Shown here in pieces: positions 28,695 through 39,749 of a stretch of 64,000 nt of DNA. Within the stretch, counting starts at the first letter, position 1, and the number at the start of each line of letters is the position of its first letter. The position numbers and the translations under genes were made by a program. The stretch spans positions 310,001-374,000 of the forward strand of contig CALSMH010000001.1 of assembly GCA_943787405.1 (NCBI GenBank), in the 5' to 3' direction. The DNA is from an uncultured Nitrosomonadaceae bacterium (lineage in GTDB: Bacteria; Pseudomonadota; Gammaproteobacteria; Burkholderiales; Nitrosomonadaceae). Below the pieces are notes generated by a model. It was not told the origin of the DNA. It saw only the letters and a program-made list of their open reading frames with translations, and searched no databases.

Positions 28695-30418
28695 GCTTTG
28701 TGCTACATGGTATCGGTGTTTCAAGAGGTGTTGCTATAGGGCATGCACACCTTACATCGAATGCTGCATTGGAGGTTGCACATCATATATTGCCACTAAA
28801 TAAAATTAGTAATGAAATATCCCGCCTTGATGCGGCGTTTACAGCAGTACGTGAAGAACTTAAGGCGCTACATGACTCTGTTATTGCGGGTCCTGCTTCA
28901 GCTGAATTTGGTGCCTTTCTTGATTTGCACTGTATGATTCTTGACGACCCAACTCTTTCTTCTGCAGCTAAAACCTACATTTCACGAAATCTGTGTAATG
29001 CTGAGTGGGCTGTTACCCAGCAGACAGATGTACTGCTTGCACAGTTTGAGGAAATTGAAGATGCTTATTTGAGGGAGCGCAAAGCTGATGTTATTCAGGT
29101 GGTTGAGCGGGTGCTGAAGGCATTATTAGGGCATCCTGGCTATATTCCACCCCCTATAAAGCGTACTGGCGATAGCATTCTGGTTGCCTATGATTTAAGT
29201 CCAGCTGATGTACTTCAGTATAAGCAACATAGATTTACTGCTTTTATTACTGATTTGGGGGGATCAACCTCTCACACAGCTATAGTTGCACGAAGCTTAA
29301 ATATTCCATCTGTCGTGGCGTTGCATAATGCACGCGAACTGATTCGTGACAATGATGTTTTGATTGTTGACGGGGATCAGGGGGTAGTAATTGTTAATCC
29401 GGGTAAGCCAGTATTTGATGAGTATCGGTTACGTCAGAATCAACTAAAAATTGAAGAACAGAAATTAAAACGTATCAGAACTACAGTTGCTAAAACGCTT
29501 GATGGAACAGTAGTAGAGTTACACGCTAATATTGAATTGCCCCAGGATATTGAGCAGGTAAAAGATAATGGCGCTACTGGGATTGGTTTGTTTCGTAGTG
29601 AGTTTCTTTTCCTTAACCGAGATAACTTGCCTAGTGAAGATGAGCAATTTGAAGCTTATTGTAGCGTTGCGAAGAAAATGCGTGGTTTGCCAGTGACAAT
29701 TCGAACATTTGATTTGGGCGCTGATAAAAATATTGAGAGCGATAAACGTGTTGCTGCTAATCCAGCACTTGGGTTACGTGCTATTCGTCTTAGCTTAGCT
29801 GAGCCACAAATGTTTCACACACAGATTCGTGCAATTCTGCGAGCTTCATTTCATGGAAACGTACGTATTTTGGTGCCGATGCTTTCTAGTGCTTCTGAAA
29901 TAAACCAAACATTACGGTCGATTGAGCGTGCTAAAGAGAGTCTTCAAGATGAGAAAACTCCCTTTGATACTGATATTCAGATTGGGGGAATGATAGAAGT
30001 TCCCGCTGCAGCACTAAGCCTAGACATCTTCATGGAGAAATTAGATTTCTTATCTATTGGGACCAATGATTTAATTCAGTATACATTAGCCATAGACCGA
30101 ACAGATGATGCTGTTGCACACTTGTATGATCCACTTCATCCGGCGGTATTACGGTTAATAGCACATATTATTCGTAGTGCAAATGACGCAGAGATTCCTG
30201 TAGAGGTTTGTGGGGAAATGGCTGGCGACCCATCCTTGACTCGTCTCTTGTTAGGTTTTGGGTTGCGTGAATTTTCTATGTTTCCAACACAGCTATTAAC
30301 AGTAAAACGTCAAGTATTAAGAAGCAATCTGCCAGATATTATCCATACTGCAGAAAAAATACTTAAATCTGATAGGCCAGAAAACATTCGTATATTGTTG
30401 GCGAAGCTGAATAGCTAA
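28691..30418 (+). CDS. ptsI: Phosphoenolpyruvate-protein phosphotransferase (enzyme I)
   Basis: Enzyme I transfers phosphate from PEP to HPr. The 575-residue length is normal. The phospho-histidine is His195 in GGSTSHTAIVARS. The C-terminal PEP-binding TIM-barrel has GLFRSEFLF (about 298-306), GGMIEVPAA (about 433-441), DFLSIGTNDLIQYT and VCGEMAGD. It completes the EIIA-HPr-EI phosphorelay, with HPr overlapping by four bases. There is no GAF domain, so it is the canonical rather than the nitrogen (EI-Ntr) form. Confidence 0.97.
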   Translation: MSFVLHGIGVSRGVAIGHAHLTSNAALEVAHHILPLNKISNEISRLDAAFTAVREELKALHDSVIAGPASAEFGAFLDLHCMILDDPTLSSAAKTYISRNLCNAEWAVTQQTDVLLAQFEEIEDAYLRERKADVIQVVERVLKALLGHPGYIPPPIKRTGDSILVAYDLSPADVLQYKQHRFTAFITDLGGSTSHTAIVARSLNIPSVVALHNARELIRDNDVLIVDGDQGVVIVNPGKPVFDEYRLRQNQLKIEEQKLKRIRTTVAKTLDGTVVELHANIELPQDIEQVKDNGATGIGLFRSEFLFLNRDNLPSEDEQFEAYCSVAKKMRGLPVTIRTFDLGADKNIESDKRVAANPALGLRAIRLSLAEPQMFHTQIRAILRASFHGNVRILVPMLSSASEINQTLRSIERAKESLQDEKTPFDTDIQIGGMIEVPAAALSLDIFMEKLDFLSIGTNDLIQYTLAIDRTDDAVAHLYDPLHPAVLRLIAHIIRSANDAEIPVEVCGEMAGDPSLTRLLLGFGLREFSMFPTQLLTVKRQVLRSNLPDIIHTAEKILKSDRPENIRILLAKLNS

Positions 30419-30423
30419 TTCAT

Positions 30424-30451
30424 TTGACGATATAATCTTTATTTATATAAT
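30424..30451 (+). promoter_or_regulatory. Promoter of metX
   Basis: TTGACG (30424-30429) and a perfect TATAAT (30446-30451) are separated by 16 bases. They lie just behind ptsI and about 97 bases before the metX ATG, leaving a leader of roughly 90 bases in which I see no known riboswitch. Confidence 0.75.
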
Positions 30452-30547
30452 AAAGAAACAGATAGTTTTGATCTAACTTAAAGATAAAGAATAGATAATT
30501 ATTGATTCTTTTGTTATTCAATTTGACTGGATTTTATAAATATATTA

Positions 30548-31675
30548 ATGCAAGATTTAGCATCAGTTGGAATTGTCACTTCACAGAAAGTTAAATTTGA
30601 CAATCCACTACATTTAAAAAGTGGCGCAATCCTTGATAGCTACGAGTTGGTATATGAAACTTATGGCGAGCTTAATGAGGATAAATCTAACGCCGTGTTG
30701 GTCTGTCATGCTCTTTCTAGTAATCATCATGTGGCCGGTTATTATGCTGATGACACTAAGAATATCGGTTGGTGGGACAATATGATTGGTCCTGGAAAGG
30801 CTATTGATACCGGCAAGTTTTTTGTGGTGGCTGTAAATAACTTAGGGGGCTGCCATGGGTCAACTGGCCCTACTAGCATCAATACAGAGACAGGAAAGCC
30901 TTATGGTGCTGATTTCCCCATGGTAACAGTACAAGACTGGACGGTTACTCAGGTTGAATTGGCAGATTATCTCGGTATTAAGCAGTTTGCAGCAATTGCT
31001 GGAGGTAGTTTAGGTGGAATGCAGGCTTTGCAATGGACGCTGGATTTTCCTGACAGGGTTCGGCATGCGTTAGTCATTGCTGCGGCTGCTAAGCTAACTG
31101 CACAGAATATTGCATTCAATGATGTTGCGCGCCAAGCGATTATTACAGATCCAGATTTTTATGGGGGAGACTATCACTCCCACAATACAGTACCTATGCG
31201 GGGCTTGCGGCTCGCGCGAATGCTAGGGCATATCACCTATTTATCAGATCATTCGATGGCTGAGAAATTTGGACGAGAGTTGCGTAATGGTCCCCTTGGC
31301 TTTGGTTTCGATGTAGAGTTTGAGATTGAGTCATATCTGCGTTATCAGGGTGATAAATTTGCTGATCAGTTTGATGCTAATACCTATTTACTAATGACTA
31401 AGGCACTGGATTATTTTGATCCGGCGCATGATTTCAATGGGAATCTTAGAGAGGCATTTAGTGCTGCAAAATCTGATTTCCTAGTGTTATCTTTTACTAC
31501 AGACTGGCGTTTTTCTCCTGAGCGTTCACATGCGATTGTAAAAGCACTATTGGATAATGAATTAAATGTTAGTTATGCAGAGATTACTTCCAGCTATGGG
31601 CATGATTCTTTTTTAATGGGAGACCGCTATTATCATGAGTTGGTGAAAGCCTATATGAACAATATTATTGTTTAG
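30548..31675 (+). CDS. metX: Homoserine O-acyltransferase
   Basis: MetX is an alpha/beta-hydrolase that activates homoserine in methionine synthesis. The 375-residue protein has the nucleophile Ser154 in GGSLGGMQ, the acid in [10 protein letters not shown] (Asp near 317) and the histidine in SYGHDSF (near 352). The opening block, [21 protein letters not shown] (about 38-58), is typical. The sequence does not settle between acetyl and succinyl as the donor; betaproteobacterial members have often been found to use succinyl-CoA. It is followed by metW, the usual pairing. Confidence 0.95.
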   Translation: MQDLASVGIVTSQKVKFDNPLHLKSGAILDSYELVYETYGELNEDKSNAVLVCHALSSNHHVAGYYADDTKNIGWWDNMIGPGKAIDTGKFFVVAVNNLGGCHGSTGPTSINTETGKPYGADFPMVTVQDWTVTQVELADYLGIKQFAAIAGGSLGGMQALQWTLDFPDRVRHALVIAAAAKLTAQNIAFNDVARQAIITDPDFYGGDYHSHNTVPMRGLRLARMLGHITYLSDHSMAEKFGRELRNGPLGFGFDVEFEIESYLRYQGDKFADQFDANTYLLMTKALDYFDPAHDFNGNLREAFSAAKSDFLVLSFTTDWRFSPERSHAIVKALLDNELNVSYAEITSSYGHDSFLMGDRYYHELVKAYMNNIIV

Positions 31676-31825
31676 AGTATAGGGTTAGTTCTGGGGGGGG
31701 GTTAATAGTGGATGCATATGTCCTTGCAGAAATTATGTGGTTGAAAATACAACAGCACTAATATATTTGCTAGCCTTTAACTAATTTTTACATTAATAAG
31801 ATTATTTTTTTAAATACCAAAGATA

Positions 31826-32443
31826 ATGGCAACTACAACTTCAATTATTTCATCCAATATAGCCAGGCCAGATTTTGCTGCCATTGCTAATTTAGTTAAA
31901 ACTGGCTCAAAGGTGCTTGATCTAGGCTGTGGTGATGGATCATTATTACGTTATTTGAGAGACACCAAAGATATTCATGGCTATGGCGTAGAAATTAATG
32001 ATGAGAATGTGCAGGCATGCTTCAAAAATGGAATAAATGTGATTCAGAATGATTTGGAATCAGGACTATCAAGTTTTGGGTCCGGATCTTTTGACTACGT
32101 CATTTTGTCACAAACATTGCAGGCAATGAGACATACAGAGGACTTGATAAAGGAAATGATGCGGGTAAGCAAGGAAGGTATCGTATCATTTCCTAATTTT
32201 GGATATTGGAAAAATCGCCTGCAAATATTATCTGGTTACATGCCTGTTTCAGAATTTTTACCGTATCAGTGGTTTGATACGCCGAATATTCATTTATGTA
32301 CCCTTGGCGATTTTGAGAGATTCTGTCTGCAGCATGGTGCAAATATTCTTGAGCGTAGAATAATGAACGGAAATCATCAGGTCTCTTTCGCACCAAATTT
32401 ATTTGGGGCGCTCGCATTTTACAGATTTGAACAGCAGAAATAA
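31826..32443 (+). CDS. metW: Methionine biosynthesis protein MetW, SAM-dependent methyltransferase fold
   Basis: The 205-residue protein has the SAM-binding motif VLDLGCGDGSLL at 30-41 and a typical MetW core (SQTLQAMRHTEDLIKEMMRV, then FPNFGYWKNRL). MetW is encoded next to metX in many proteobacteria and is needed for the metX-dependent homoserine activation, though its exact reaction is unclear. A 150-base gap with a run of nine or more G residues separates it from metX. It is convergent with ampG. Confidence 0.95.
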   Translation: MATTTSIISSNIARPDFAAIANLVKTGSKVLDLGCGDGSLLRYLRDTKDIHGYGVEINDENVQACFKNGINVIQNDLESGLSSFGSGSFDYVILSQTLQAMRHTEDLIKEMMRVSKEGIVSFPNFGYWKNRLQILSGYMPVSEFLPYQWFDTPNIHLCTLGDFERFCLQHGANILERRIMNGNHQVSFAPNLFGALAFYRFEQQK

Positions 32444-32446
32444 TTG

Positions 32447-32467
32447 CCCCTAAGTTTATTTTAGGGG
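32447..32467. terminator. Hairpin between the convergent metW and ampG genes
   Basis: CCCCTAA and TTAGGGG form a seven-base stem with a short AT loop in the 37-base space between the two stop codons. There is no U-tract on either strand, so its role as a bidirectional terminator is only likely. Confidence 0.45.
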
Positions 32468-32480
32468 GGTGATTCATATC

Positions 32481-33857
32481 CTATTTTTCTGGAGTATCAA
32501 ATTTCTCTTTCCCAGCAAGCCATACTAATATTAGTACTGGTAAACCGAGTAGCGCGGTCCCAATAAAGAAACTAGTATAGCCATAATTATCAACAAAATT
32601 TCCACTAAATCCAGCGACAAATTTAGGAAATAGCAACATAACCGAACTGAATAATGCATATTGTGTGGCAGAGTATGCTGAATTAGTGAGCCCGGAAAGA
32701 TAAGCAATAAAGGCAGAAGTAGCAATACCAGCTGAAAGATTATCTGCAGAGATAGTAAAGATTAATCCGGTTACATCATGCCCACGTCCAGCTAACCAGG
32801 CAAATAGTAAGTTGGTAGCGGCAGATAATAATGCCCCTAGGAAAAGTGTTCGCATGATACCTACCTTCGCCGTTAGGACTCCACCGATAGCTACACCTAC
32901 TAATGTCATAATTACCCCATAGACTTTAGCTACAGTAGCTACCTCATCTTTGGTATAACCCATATCCACATAAAAAGAATTACTCATAATTCCCATAACT
33001 ACGTCTGAGATACGATAAACAGCTATTAATGCAAGGATTAATAATGCACGTTGGCCATGACGAACAATAAAATCACGGAATGGTGCAATTATTGCGCCAT
33101 AAAACCAGACCAGAATTTGTGTCAATTGGTTACTTAGATTCCAGTTTGAAATCTTTTTTCTAGCACGATCTTCATTCTCAGAAATAAGGAAATTAACAGG
33201 AACCTCTGGTTCACGGATGATGAGAGTAGTGATTATTCCTACAGCCATACATGCAGCCATTACCAGATAAGCAATGCACCAGGGTGAATAGTCATAAGTA
33301 GTCTCTGATGGATCCATAGCTGCTGCTATCCAGAGTACTCCTGCAGAAGACAGGATCATGGCCATACGATAGCCTGCCTGATAGGTAGCTGCCATAGCTC
33401 CTTGTAGTCTTGGTGCGACAGCCTCAATTCGATATGCGTCAAGTGCAATATCTTGTGTTGCTGATGCAAAAGCTACTGCTAGGGCAAAAAACACCATTTG
33501 TGTGAGGTTATCTGCAGGATCTGTATTAGCCATTCCAATTAATGCGATGGTAATGGTTATTTGTGATAGCAGCATCCATGCGCGCCTTCTCCCTAGCAAC
33601 CTGGTTAGTAGTGGCAAAGATAGGCGGTCAACTAGTGGTGACCATAGCCATTTAAATCCATACGCCAGTCCAATCCAGCTAAAGTAGCCTATTGTCGACC
33701 TGTCAATTCCTGCTTCTCTTAACCAGAATGAAAGAGTGCCTAGTATTAGAAGTAGTGGGAGCCCAGCAGAAAAGCCTAATGTAAGCATTCCCAACACCCT
33801 CGGATGACTGTAAATGCGAAATGCATGTAGCCATTCTGAGAGAGCGGTAGGAATCAT
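32481..33857 (-). CDS. ampG: AmpG-type muropeptide MFS transporter
   Basis: The 458-residue protein has about 12-14 hydrophobic segments and the AmpG signature at the start: GFSAGLPLLLILGTLSFWLREAGID in residues 28-52, then FKWLWSPLVDR. AmpG imports GlcNAc-anhydro-MurNAc peptides from cell wall turnover into the cytoplasm. Its start overlaps the xthA stop by four bases, so the two are co-transcribed. The sequence after residue 225 contains a cytoplasmic loop with charged residues. I am confident of the family. Confidence 0.9.
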   Translation of the reverse strand: MIPTALSEWLHAFRIYSHPRVLGMLTLGFSAGLPLLLILGTLSFWLREAGIDRSTIGYFSWIGLAYGFKWLWSPLVDRLSLPLLTRLLGRRRAWMLLSQITITIALIGMANTDPADNLTQMVFFALAVAFASATQDIALDAYRIEAVAPRLQGAMAATYQAGYRMAMILSSAGVLWIAAAMDPSETTYDYSPWCIAYLVMAACMAVGIITTLIIREPEVPVNFLISENEDRARKKISNWNLSNQLTQILVWFYGAIIAPFRDFIVRHGQRALLILALIAVYRISDVVMGIMSNSFYVDMGYTKDEVATVAKVYGVIMTLVGVAIGGVLTAKVGIMRTLFLGALLSAATNLLFAWLAGRGHDVTGLIFTISADNLSAGIATSAFIAYLSGLTNSAYSATQYALFSSVMLLFPKFVAGFSGNFVDNYGYTSFFIGTALLGLPVLILVWLAGKEKFDTPEK

Positions 33858-34627
33858 ATTTTATAGTCGTAGTCGATAATAAGAGGAGAATGATCAGAGA
33901 ATCTTTCTGATTTATAAATTGAAGCCCCCGTGGTTCTTTTTGCGATACTAGGTGTACTTATTTGATAATCAATGCGCCAACCTACATTCTTGTCCCATGC
34001 ACTTCCTCGATTGGACCAAAATGTATATTGGTCTGGCTCTTGATTAATAGTTCTAAACACATCAACAAATTTTAGTTTGTCCAGAATTTTGGTGAGCCAT
34101 GCACGTTCTTCCGGTAAAAATCCAGAGTTCTTTTGGTTGGGTCTCCAGTTTCTTAGATCTATTTCTTTATGAGCAATATTCCAATCACCGCATAAAATAA
34201 TTTCCCTACCACTTTCAGTAAGTTTTTTGAGTAAGGGATAAAATTTTTTTAGGAAAAAGAACTTTGCTTCTTGGCGATGCTCTCCACTAGAGCCAGAAGG
34301 AAAATAAACTGAGATTACGCTCAGATTATCAAAATCAGCACGCAGATATCGCCCCTCAGTATCAATCTTATTAATGCCAACACCCTCAATAATTTTGTTA
34401 GGTTTATGTTTACAGTATATGCCTACTCCACTATACCCTTTTCGTTCAGCACAATGAAAATAGCCATGATAGCCTTTGGGTGCAAGCATCTCATTGCTGA
34501 GATCAGTAACTTGGGCCTTAAGTTCTTGTACGCAGACAATATCAGCCTTCTGTTTTTGTAACCAGAGGAAAAAACCTTTCTTTGAGGCAGAGCGTACGCC
34601 ATTTAGGTTAAGCGTTATAATTCTCAT
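33854..34627 (-). CDS. xthA: Exodeoxyribonuclease III
   Basis: XthA is an AP endonuclease and 3'-5' exonuclease in base excision repair. The 257-residue protein carries NLNGVRSA (7-14), VQELKAQ (about 33-39, metal-binding Glu), CGDWNIAH (about 146-153) and SDHSPLIID at the C-terminus, with the catalytic Asp-His pair. It overlaps ampG by four bases and diverges from pyrE 26 bases away. Confidence 0.96.
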   Translation of the reverse strand: MRIITLNLNGVRSASKKGFFLWLQKQKADIVCVQELKAQVTDLSNEMLAPKGYHGYFHCAERKGYSGVGIYCKHKPNKIIEGVGINKIDTEGRYLRADFDNLSVISVYFPSGSSGEHRQEAKFFFLKKFYPLLKKLTESGREIILCGDWNIAHKEIDLRNWRPNQKNSGFLPEERAWLTKILDKLKFVDVFRTINQEPDQYTFWSNRGSAWDKNVGWRIDYQISTPSIAKRTTGASIYKSERFSDHSPLIIDYDYKI

Positions 34628-34653
34628 GTTTCCTTTTTTAACTAGCTATTTTT

Positions 34654-35295
34654 ATGACAGATTTCAAGCAAGAATTTATCGAATTTGCAATTAGCCGCGA
34701 TATTCTACGTTTTGGTGAATTCAAGACCAAAGCAGGTAGGCTGTCGCCGTATTTTTTTAATGCCGGACTATTCAATGATGGTGATTCCCTACGTAAGATT
34801 GGACAATTTTACGCGAAAGCTATTCTTACCGCACAGCTTCCTTTTGATATGCTATTTGGTCCGGCATATAAAGGTATTCCTTTGGTTAGTGCTATTTCTA
34901 TCACTTTATCGGAGATTGGAAACAATTACCCATTCTGTTTCAATAGAAAAGAAGCAAAAGATCATGGAGAGGGTGGCAATTTAATCGGATCACCACTTTC
35001 TGGGAAAGTTCTAATCATTGATGATGTAATTTCAGCGGGCACATCAATACGTGAAGCTGTAGATTTTATCTGTGCAGCTGGGGCTAAACCCTGTGGCGTA
35101 ATCATTGCCCTTGACCGCATGGAGCAGGGGAATGATGGTTTGTCAGCGATTCAAGAGATTAAAAAAATGTATGATATTCCAGTTATTAGTATTATTAATT
35201 TGGATGATGTGATGAGTTATTTACAGGGTAGGGATGACCTGGTGCTTAATTTGCGTGCTGTAGAAAGTTATCGTACACAATACGGAGTTGTCTAA
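34654..35295 (+). CDS. pyrE: Orotate phosphoribosyltransferase
   Basis: PyrE makes orotidine monophosphate from orotate and PRPP. The 213-residue protein shows KAGRLSPYFFNAGLF (26-40), AYKGIPLV (71-78), and the PRPP loop VLIIDDVISAGTS (119-131). It diverges from xthA, which is a common neighbour pairing in proteobacteria. The 190 bases downstream hold no convincing gene. Confidence 0.97.
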   Translation: MTDFKQEFIEFAISRDILRFGEFKTKAGRLSPYFFNAGLFNDGDSLRKIGQFYAKAILTAQLPFDMLFGPAYKGIPLVSAISITLSEIGNNYPFCFNRKEAKDHGEGGNLIGSPLSGKVLIIDDVISAGTSIREAVDFICAAGAKPCGVIIALDRMEQGNDGLSAIQEIKKMYDIPVISIINLDDVMSYLQGRDDLVLNLRAVESYRTQYGVV

Positions 35296-35485
35296 TTAAG
35301 AGACGTAATGGGAAAAAGAAATATACTTACATACTGTAGTTTTTATTTTCTTCTATTCCATTAGGACCTACTGCAAACATAAGAAATGTATTGGTAGAAA
35401 GAAGAGAGTTAAATCCCAGGTAGGGTGATAACTTAGAAGGGATAATTTGAACAGATGTCTATATAGCTAAAGAATAAATATGACA

Positions 35486-35878
35486 TCACCAGTGCTTCTT
35501 AGAACAATTCCATCGGTATAGAAGTTTGGCAAAGGAATTGTAAGTCCAGCGCGAGAATTGATTGAGAATAGGCAGCTGGAAAAATTTGGCAAGCCAACGC
35601 TGACCTCTGGTCTGTGACCACAGGCATATGAAGGCATCTAAACCAACATTAAGCTGGCCATTAGTATTTTCAACATAAAGTTTTTCCCGAACTTGATCTA
35701 ACGAAACATCAATTTTAGTCAGTGCCTCCGGGTTTGTGTGCACGTCAATCCATCTAATGTTATTAAGTCCACAGGCCTCCATACGTTTACGTTGATCTGT
35801 AATGCCTGCATTACAGATAGGGCACGCACTATTGTAGTAAACTTTATTGGGCATAATTTGATATAAATTTATACACAT
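35486..35878 (-). CDS. DCC-family thiol-disulfide oxidoreductase-like protein (DUF393)
   Basis: The protein has 130 residues, or 122 if translation begins at the second ATG (Met9, MPNKVYYN). The family signature is YNSACPICNAG, with the CxxC pair (Cys18 and Cys21), followed by WIDVH. The C-terminal half carries GLDAFICLW, WLAKFFQLP and a tryptophan-rich end, as expected of this family. Its physiological role is unknown; the fold suggests a small thiol or disulphide protein. The gene lies downstream of purA on the same strand after a 99-base gap. Confidence 0.85.
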   Translation of the reverse strand: MCINLYQIMPNKVYYNSACPICNAGITDQRKRMEACGLNNIRWIDVHTNPEALTKIDVSLDQVREKLYVENTNGQLNVGLDAFICLWSQTRGQRWLAKFFQLPILNQFSRWTYNSFAKLLYRWNCSKKHW

Positions 35879-35977
35879 AAAGATACAATTTAGATACTCC
35901 TAATTTATGTGTTAATCCTAGGGAAGGGTGAAGATCTAATTTTAGAGATTGTTGAAAACTAAAATATGAAACCAAAA

Positions 35978-37297
<1,320 letters not shown>

Positions 37298-37393
37298 TTA
37301 AGATGTTTCCTATCGGGAGTCAACATTAGAATTTTTAAGAAAATAATTATTTCTTTTGTAAATATTTCAAGACATAAAATTTATGGAATAAAA

Positions 37394-38566
37394 CTAGATA
37401 TTAATAATCTTCCAGGCTTTATCTTTCAGTATTAATTTTTTGTCACAGTTATACGAATCTTTTTCTCTTCCATGCATTGGTAATTTCACTACTACAATAT
37501 TTCCATTCTTGCGTAGTTGTGCAATTTTCTTCTCAAGCACCTTGTCATTCTTTCTGTAGGGCGCCAGAACTCCTTTAGGGCAAGGATCAGGAGATTTTTT
37601 TATTCTTGATAACTCACGCAGATCTATACTAAATCCGGTAGCTGGACGGGCCCGTCCAAACACCTTTCCAATATCATCATAACGCCCACCTAGTGCAATT
37701 GCATTAGGGTGATTATTGGCATATGCCGAAAATACCATACCATTATGATAATGATAGCCACGCAAGTCCGACAGATCAAACGCTAAAGTACCTGCTGGCA
37801 CCTTCAACTCAGCGGCTACAACTTCTAATTCATCCAGTCCTTTTGTAATTTCCGGATAATTAGGTAAATATTTTCGTGCCTTTGCCAGTATATTGTCATC
37901 TCCGTATAGCTTTGGTAATAACATTAAAGCTTGGGCAATTTTCTTATTTATATTTTTATTAAATTCTGAGCAGAGATCTTGTATCGTTTGGATATCCTTG
38001 GCTTGTATTGCACTAAATAATCCTGCTTCTATATTAGCTGGAATTTTCGCACCTCTAATGAGGCCCCGAAATACAGCCACATGACCAAGGTCTAAATGGA
38101 CCTTATCTATTTCTGATATTGCTAGAATTTGTAACATAATCCGTTGGATTTCTAGATCACTTTCAAGTCCAACGTGCCCATAAATTTCTGCTCCAATCTG
38201 GAGTGGTTCACGAGTACTAGTTAATCCTGTCGGCACAGTGTGCAACACGCTACCTGCATAGCATAAACGAGTGATACCCTCACAATTTAGCAAGTGGGCA
38301 TCAATACGTGCAGTCTGAGGAGTTATGTCCGCACGCAACCCCATCATTTTACCGCTTAACTGATCAACCACCTTGAACATGCACAAGTTCATATCACTTC
38401 CGCTACCAGAAGTTAGTGATTCTACAAATTCCAGCATCGGAGGGGCTACTAGTTGATAACCATGTACTAATAGTAAATCAAGAATTTCTCTTCGCATTGA
38501 CTCTATACGCTGCGCTTCTGCAGGCAGAATATCTTCAATGTATTCGGGAAGGACCCAATTACGCAT
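37394..38566 (-). CDS. hisZ: ATP phosphoribosyltransferase regulatory subunit
   Basis: HisZ resembles histidyl-tRNA synthetase but lacks its anticodon-binding domain and pairs with the short form of HisG to start histidine synthesis. The 390-residue protein begins with WVLPEYIEDILPAEA, has a class II synthetase-like core (MRADITPQTARIDAHLL near 75-92) and ends with a short basic tail. The corresponding hisG is not in the window. It lies between the small DUF2065 gene and purA. Confidence 0.93.
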   Translation of the reverse strand: MRNWVLPEYIEDILPAEAQRIESMRREILDLLLVHGYQLVAPPMLEFVESLTSGSGSDMNLCMFKVVDQLSGKMMGLRADITPQTARIDAHLLNCEGITRLCYAGSVLHTVPTGLTSTREPLQIGAEIYGHVGLESDLEIQRIMLQILAISEIDKVHLDLGHVAVFRGLIRGAKIPANIEAGLFSAIQAKDIQTIQDLCSEFNKNINKKIAQALMLLPKLYGDDNILAKARKYLPNYPEITKGLDELEVVAAELKVPAGTLAFDLSDLRGYHYHNGMVFSAYANNHPNAIALGGRYDDIGKVFGRARPATGFSIDLRELSRIKKSPDPCPKGVLAPYRKNDKVLEKKIAQLRKNGNIVVVKLPMHGREKDSYNCDKKLILKDKAWKIINI

Positions 38567-38612
38567 ATTTATTATTTGGAAAAATTTTGGTTAGAAGTGT
38601 GATGATATGTGT

Positions 38613-38798
38613 TTATTTAACTAGGTATAGCAACCCTATACCTAGTAGCATAGATGTTAATCCTATGAAACGTACCTGATTGTCACTAGTCTCTGTCAAT
38701 TTCTTGAAGGTATCACGCCAAATGTTAGGAAGCAAAAATGGCAATATTCCTTCCAGTACCAACATTAAAGCAAATGCTATTATTAAGGTGTCCCACAT
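38613..38798 (-). CDS. Small membrane protein, DUF2065 family
   Basis: The 61-residue protein has two hydrophobic segments (about 4-20 and 41-59) joined by a polar loop with DTFKKLTETSDNQVRF. This matches the DUF2065 family, often found between hflC and hisZ/purA in betaproteobacteria. Its function is unknown. It lies 84 bases after hflC and 46 bases before hisZ on the same strand, consistent with one operon. Confidence 0.82.
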   Translation of the reverse strand: MWDTLIIAFALMLVLEGILPFLLPNIWRDTFKKLTETSDNQVRFIGLTSMLLGIGLLYLVK

Positions 38799-38882
38799 TT
38801 TTTTAATAACTCCAATAGTACAATTTCATATATTGAAGCTTTTTTAAAAAAATGTTTCTAATTGAAATTAATTATTTATTAT

Positions 38883-39749
38883 CTACTTAGCCTTTGAATT
38901 TTTCAAGTATTTGAAAAATTCAGAATTTGGCTCAAGTACCATCATGTCACTCTTGTTCTGGAAGCTTTGCTTATAGGCCTCCAAGCTCCGATAGAAAGAG
39001 TAAAACTCAGGGTTTTTACTGAATGCTTCAGCGTATATCTTTGTAGCCTTTGCATCCCCTTCACCTTTATTTTTTTGCGCATCCCGGTATGCTTTTGCCA
39101 TAATTACTTCGCGTTGACGATCGGCATTGGAACGGATCTTTTCAGAGTCTGCAAAACCAGTTGATCGTAGTTCATTAGCTACGCGCTTTCTTTCTGCTTC
39201 CATTCTTCTGTAGACTGATTCGCTTACTTCTGATGGTAAATCAACGCGTTTTAGACGTACATCTACAACTTCTACACCAATATTACGGGCATCCGTGTCC
39301 GCCTTTTGGCGCATTATCTCCATAATTTTGTCACGTTCACCTGAAATTACTTCATGAACCGTGCGATTACCAAACTCATCTCGTAAGCTTGAATTTACAG
39401 TTTGTGCCAGGCGGACTCTAGCTAAGGCCTCATCTCCCTGTACACTTATGTAGTACTGTTTAACATCAACGATGCGCCATTTAACAAATAAATCTACCAG
39501 TACATTCTTTTTCTCTGATGTGATAAACCGCTCTGGTTCTTCCGCATCCATGGTCAATATACGCGAATCAAAAAAACGTACATTCTGTACCATAGGAATC
39601 TTAAAATATAATCCAGGAGATGTCTTTACAGAGACAACTTCACCTAGTTGAAAGACAATCGCTCTTTGGCGCTGATCAACAATATATAGTGAAGAGCTGA
39701 CGAGAAGAAACAATACGACAAGGACAGCTAATAATGTTTGACTTTTCAT
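38883..39749 (-). CDS. hflC: HflC, SPFH-domain membrane protease modulator
   Basis: HflC forms with HflK the periplasm-facing complex that surrounds and modulates the FtsH protease. The 288-residue protein has one N-terminal transmembrane segment (about 4-22), an SPFH/band-7 domain beginning VDQRQRAIVFQLGE and a charged helical region near 170-220 with many Arg and Glu. It starts directly next to the hflK stop, so both are made together. Confidence 0.97.
   Translation of the reverse strand: MKSQTLLAVLVVLFLLVSSSLYIVDQRQRAIVFQLGEVVSVKTSPGLYFKIPMVQNVRFFDSRILTMDAEEPERFITSEKKNVLVDLFVKWRIVDVKQYYISVQGDEALARVRLAQTVNSSLRDEFGNRTVHEVISGERDKIMEIMRQKADTDARNIGVEVVDVRLKRVDLPSEVSESVYRRMEAERKRVANELRSTGFADSEKIRSNADRQREVIMAKAYRDAQKNKGEGDAKATKIYAEAFSKNPEFYSFYRSLEAYKQSFQNKSDMMVLEPNSEFFKYLKNSKAK

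Noticed and set aside
30452..30547. A SAM or SAH riboswitch in the metX leader
   Set aside because: The leader is AT-rich, without the conserved cores of known SAM-family switches.
31676..31825. A G-run between metX and metW as a G-quadruplex
   Set aside because: There is one G-run only, not the several runs needed for a stable structure.
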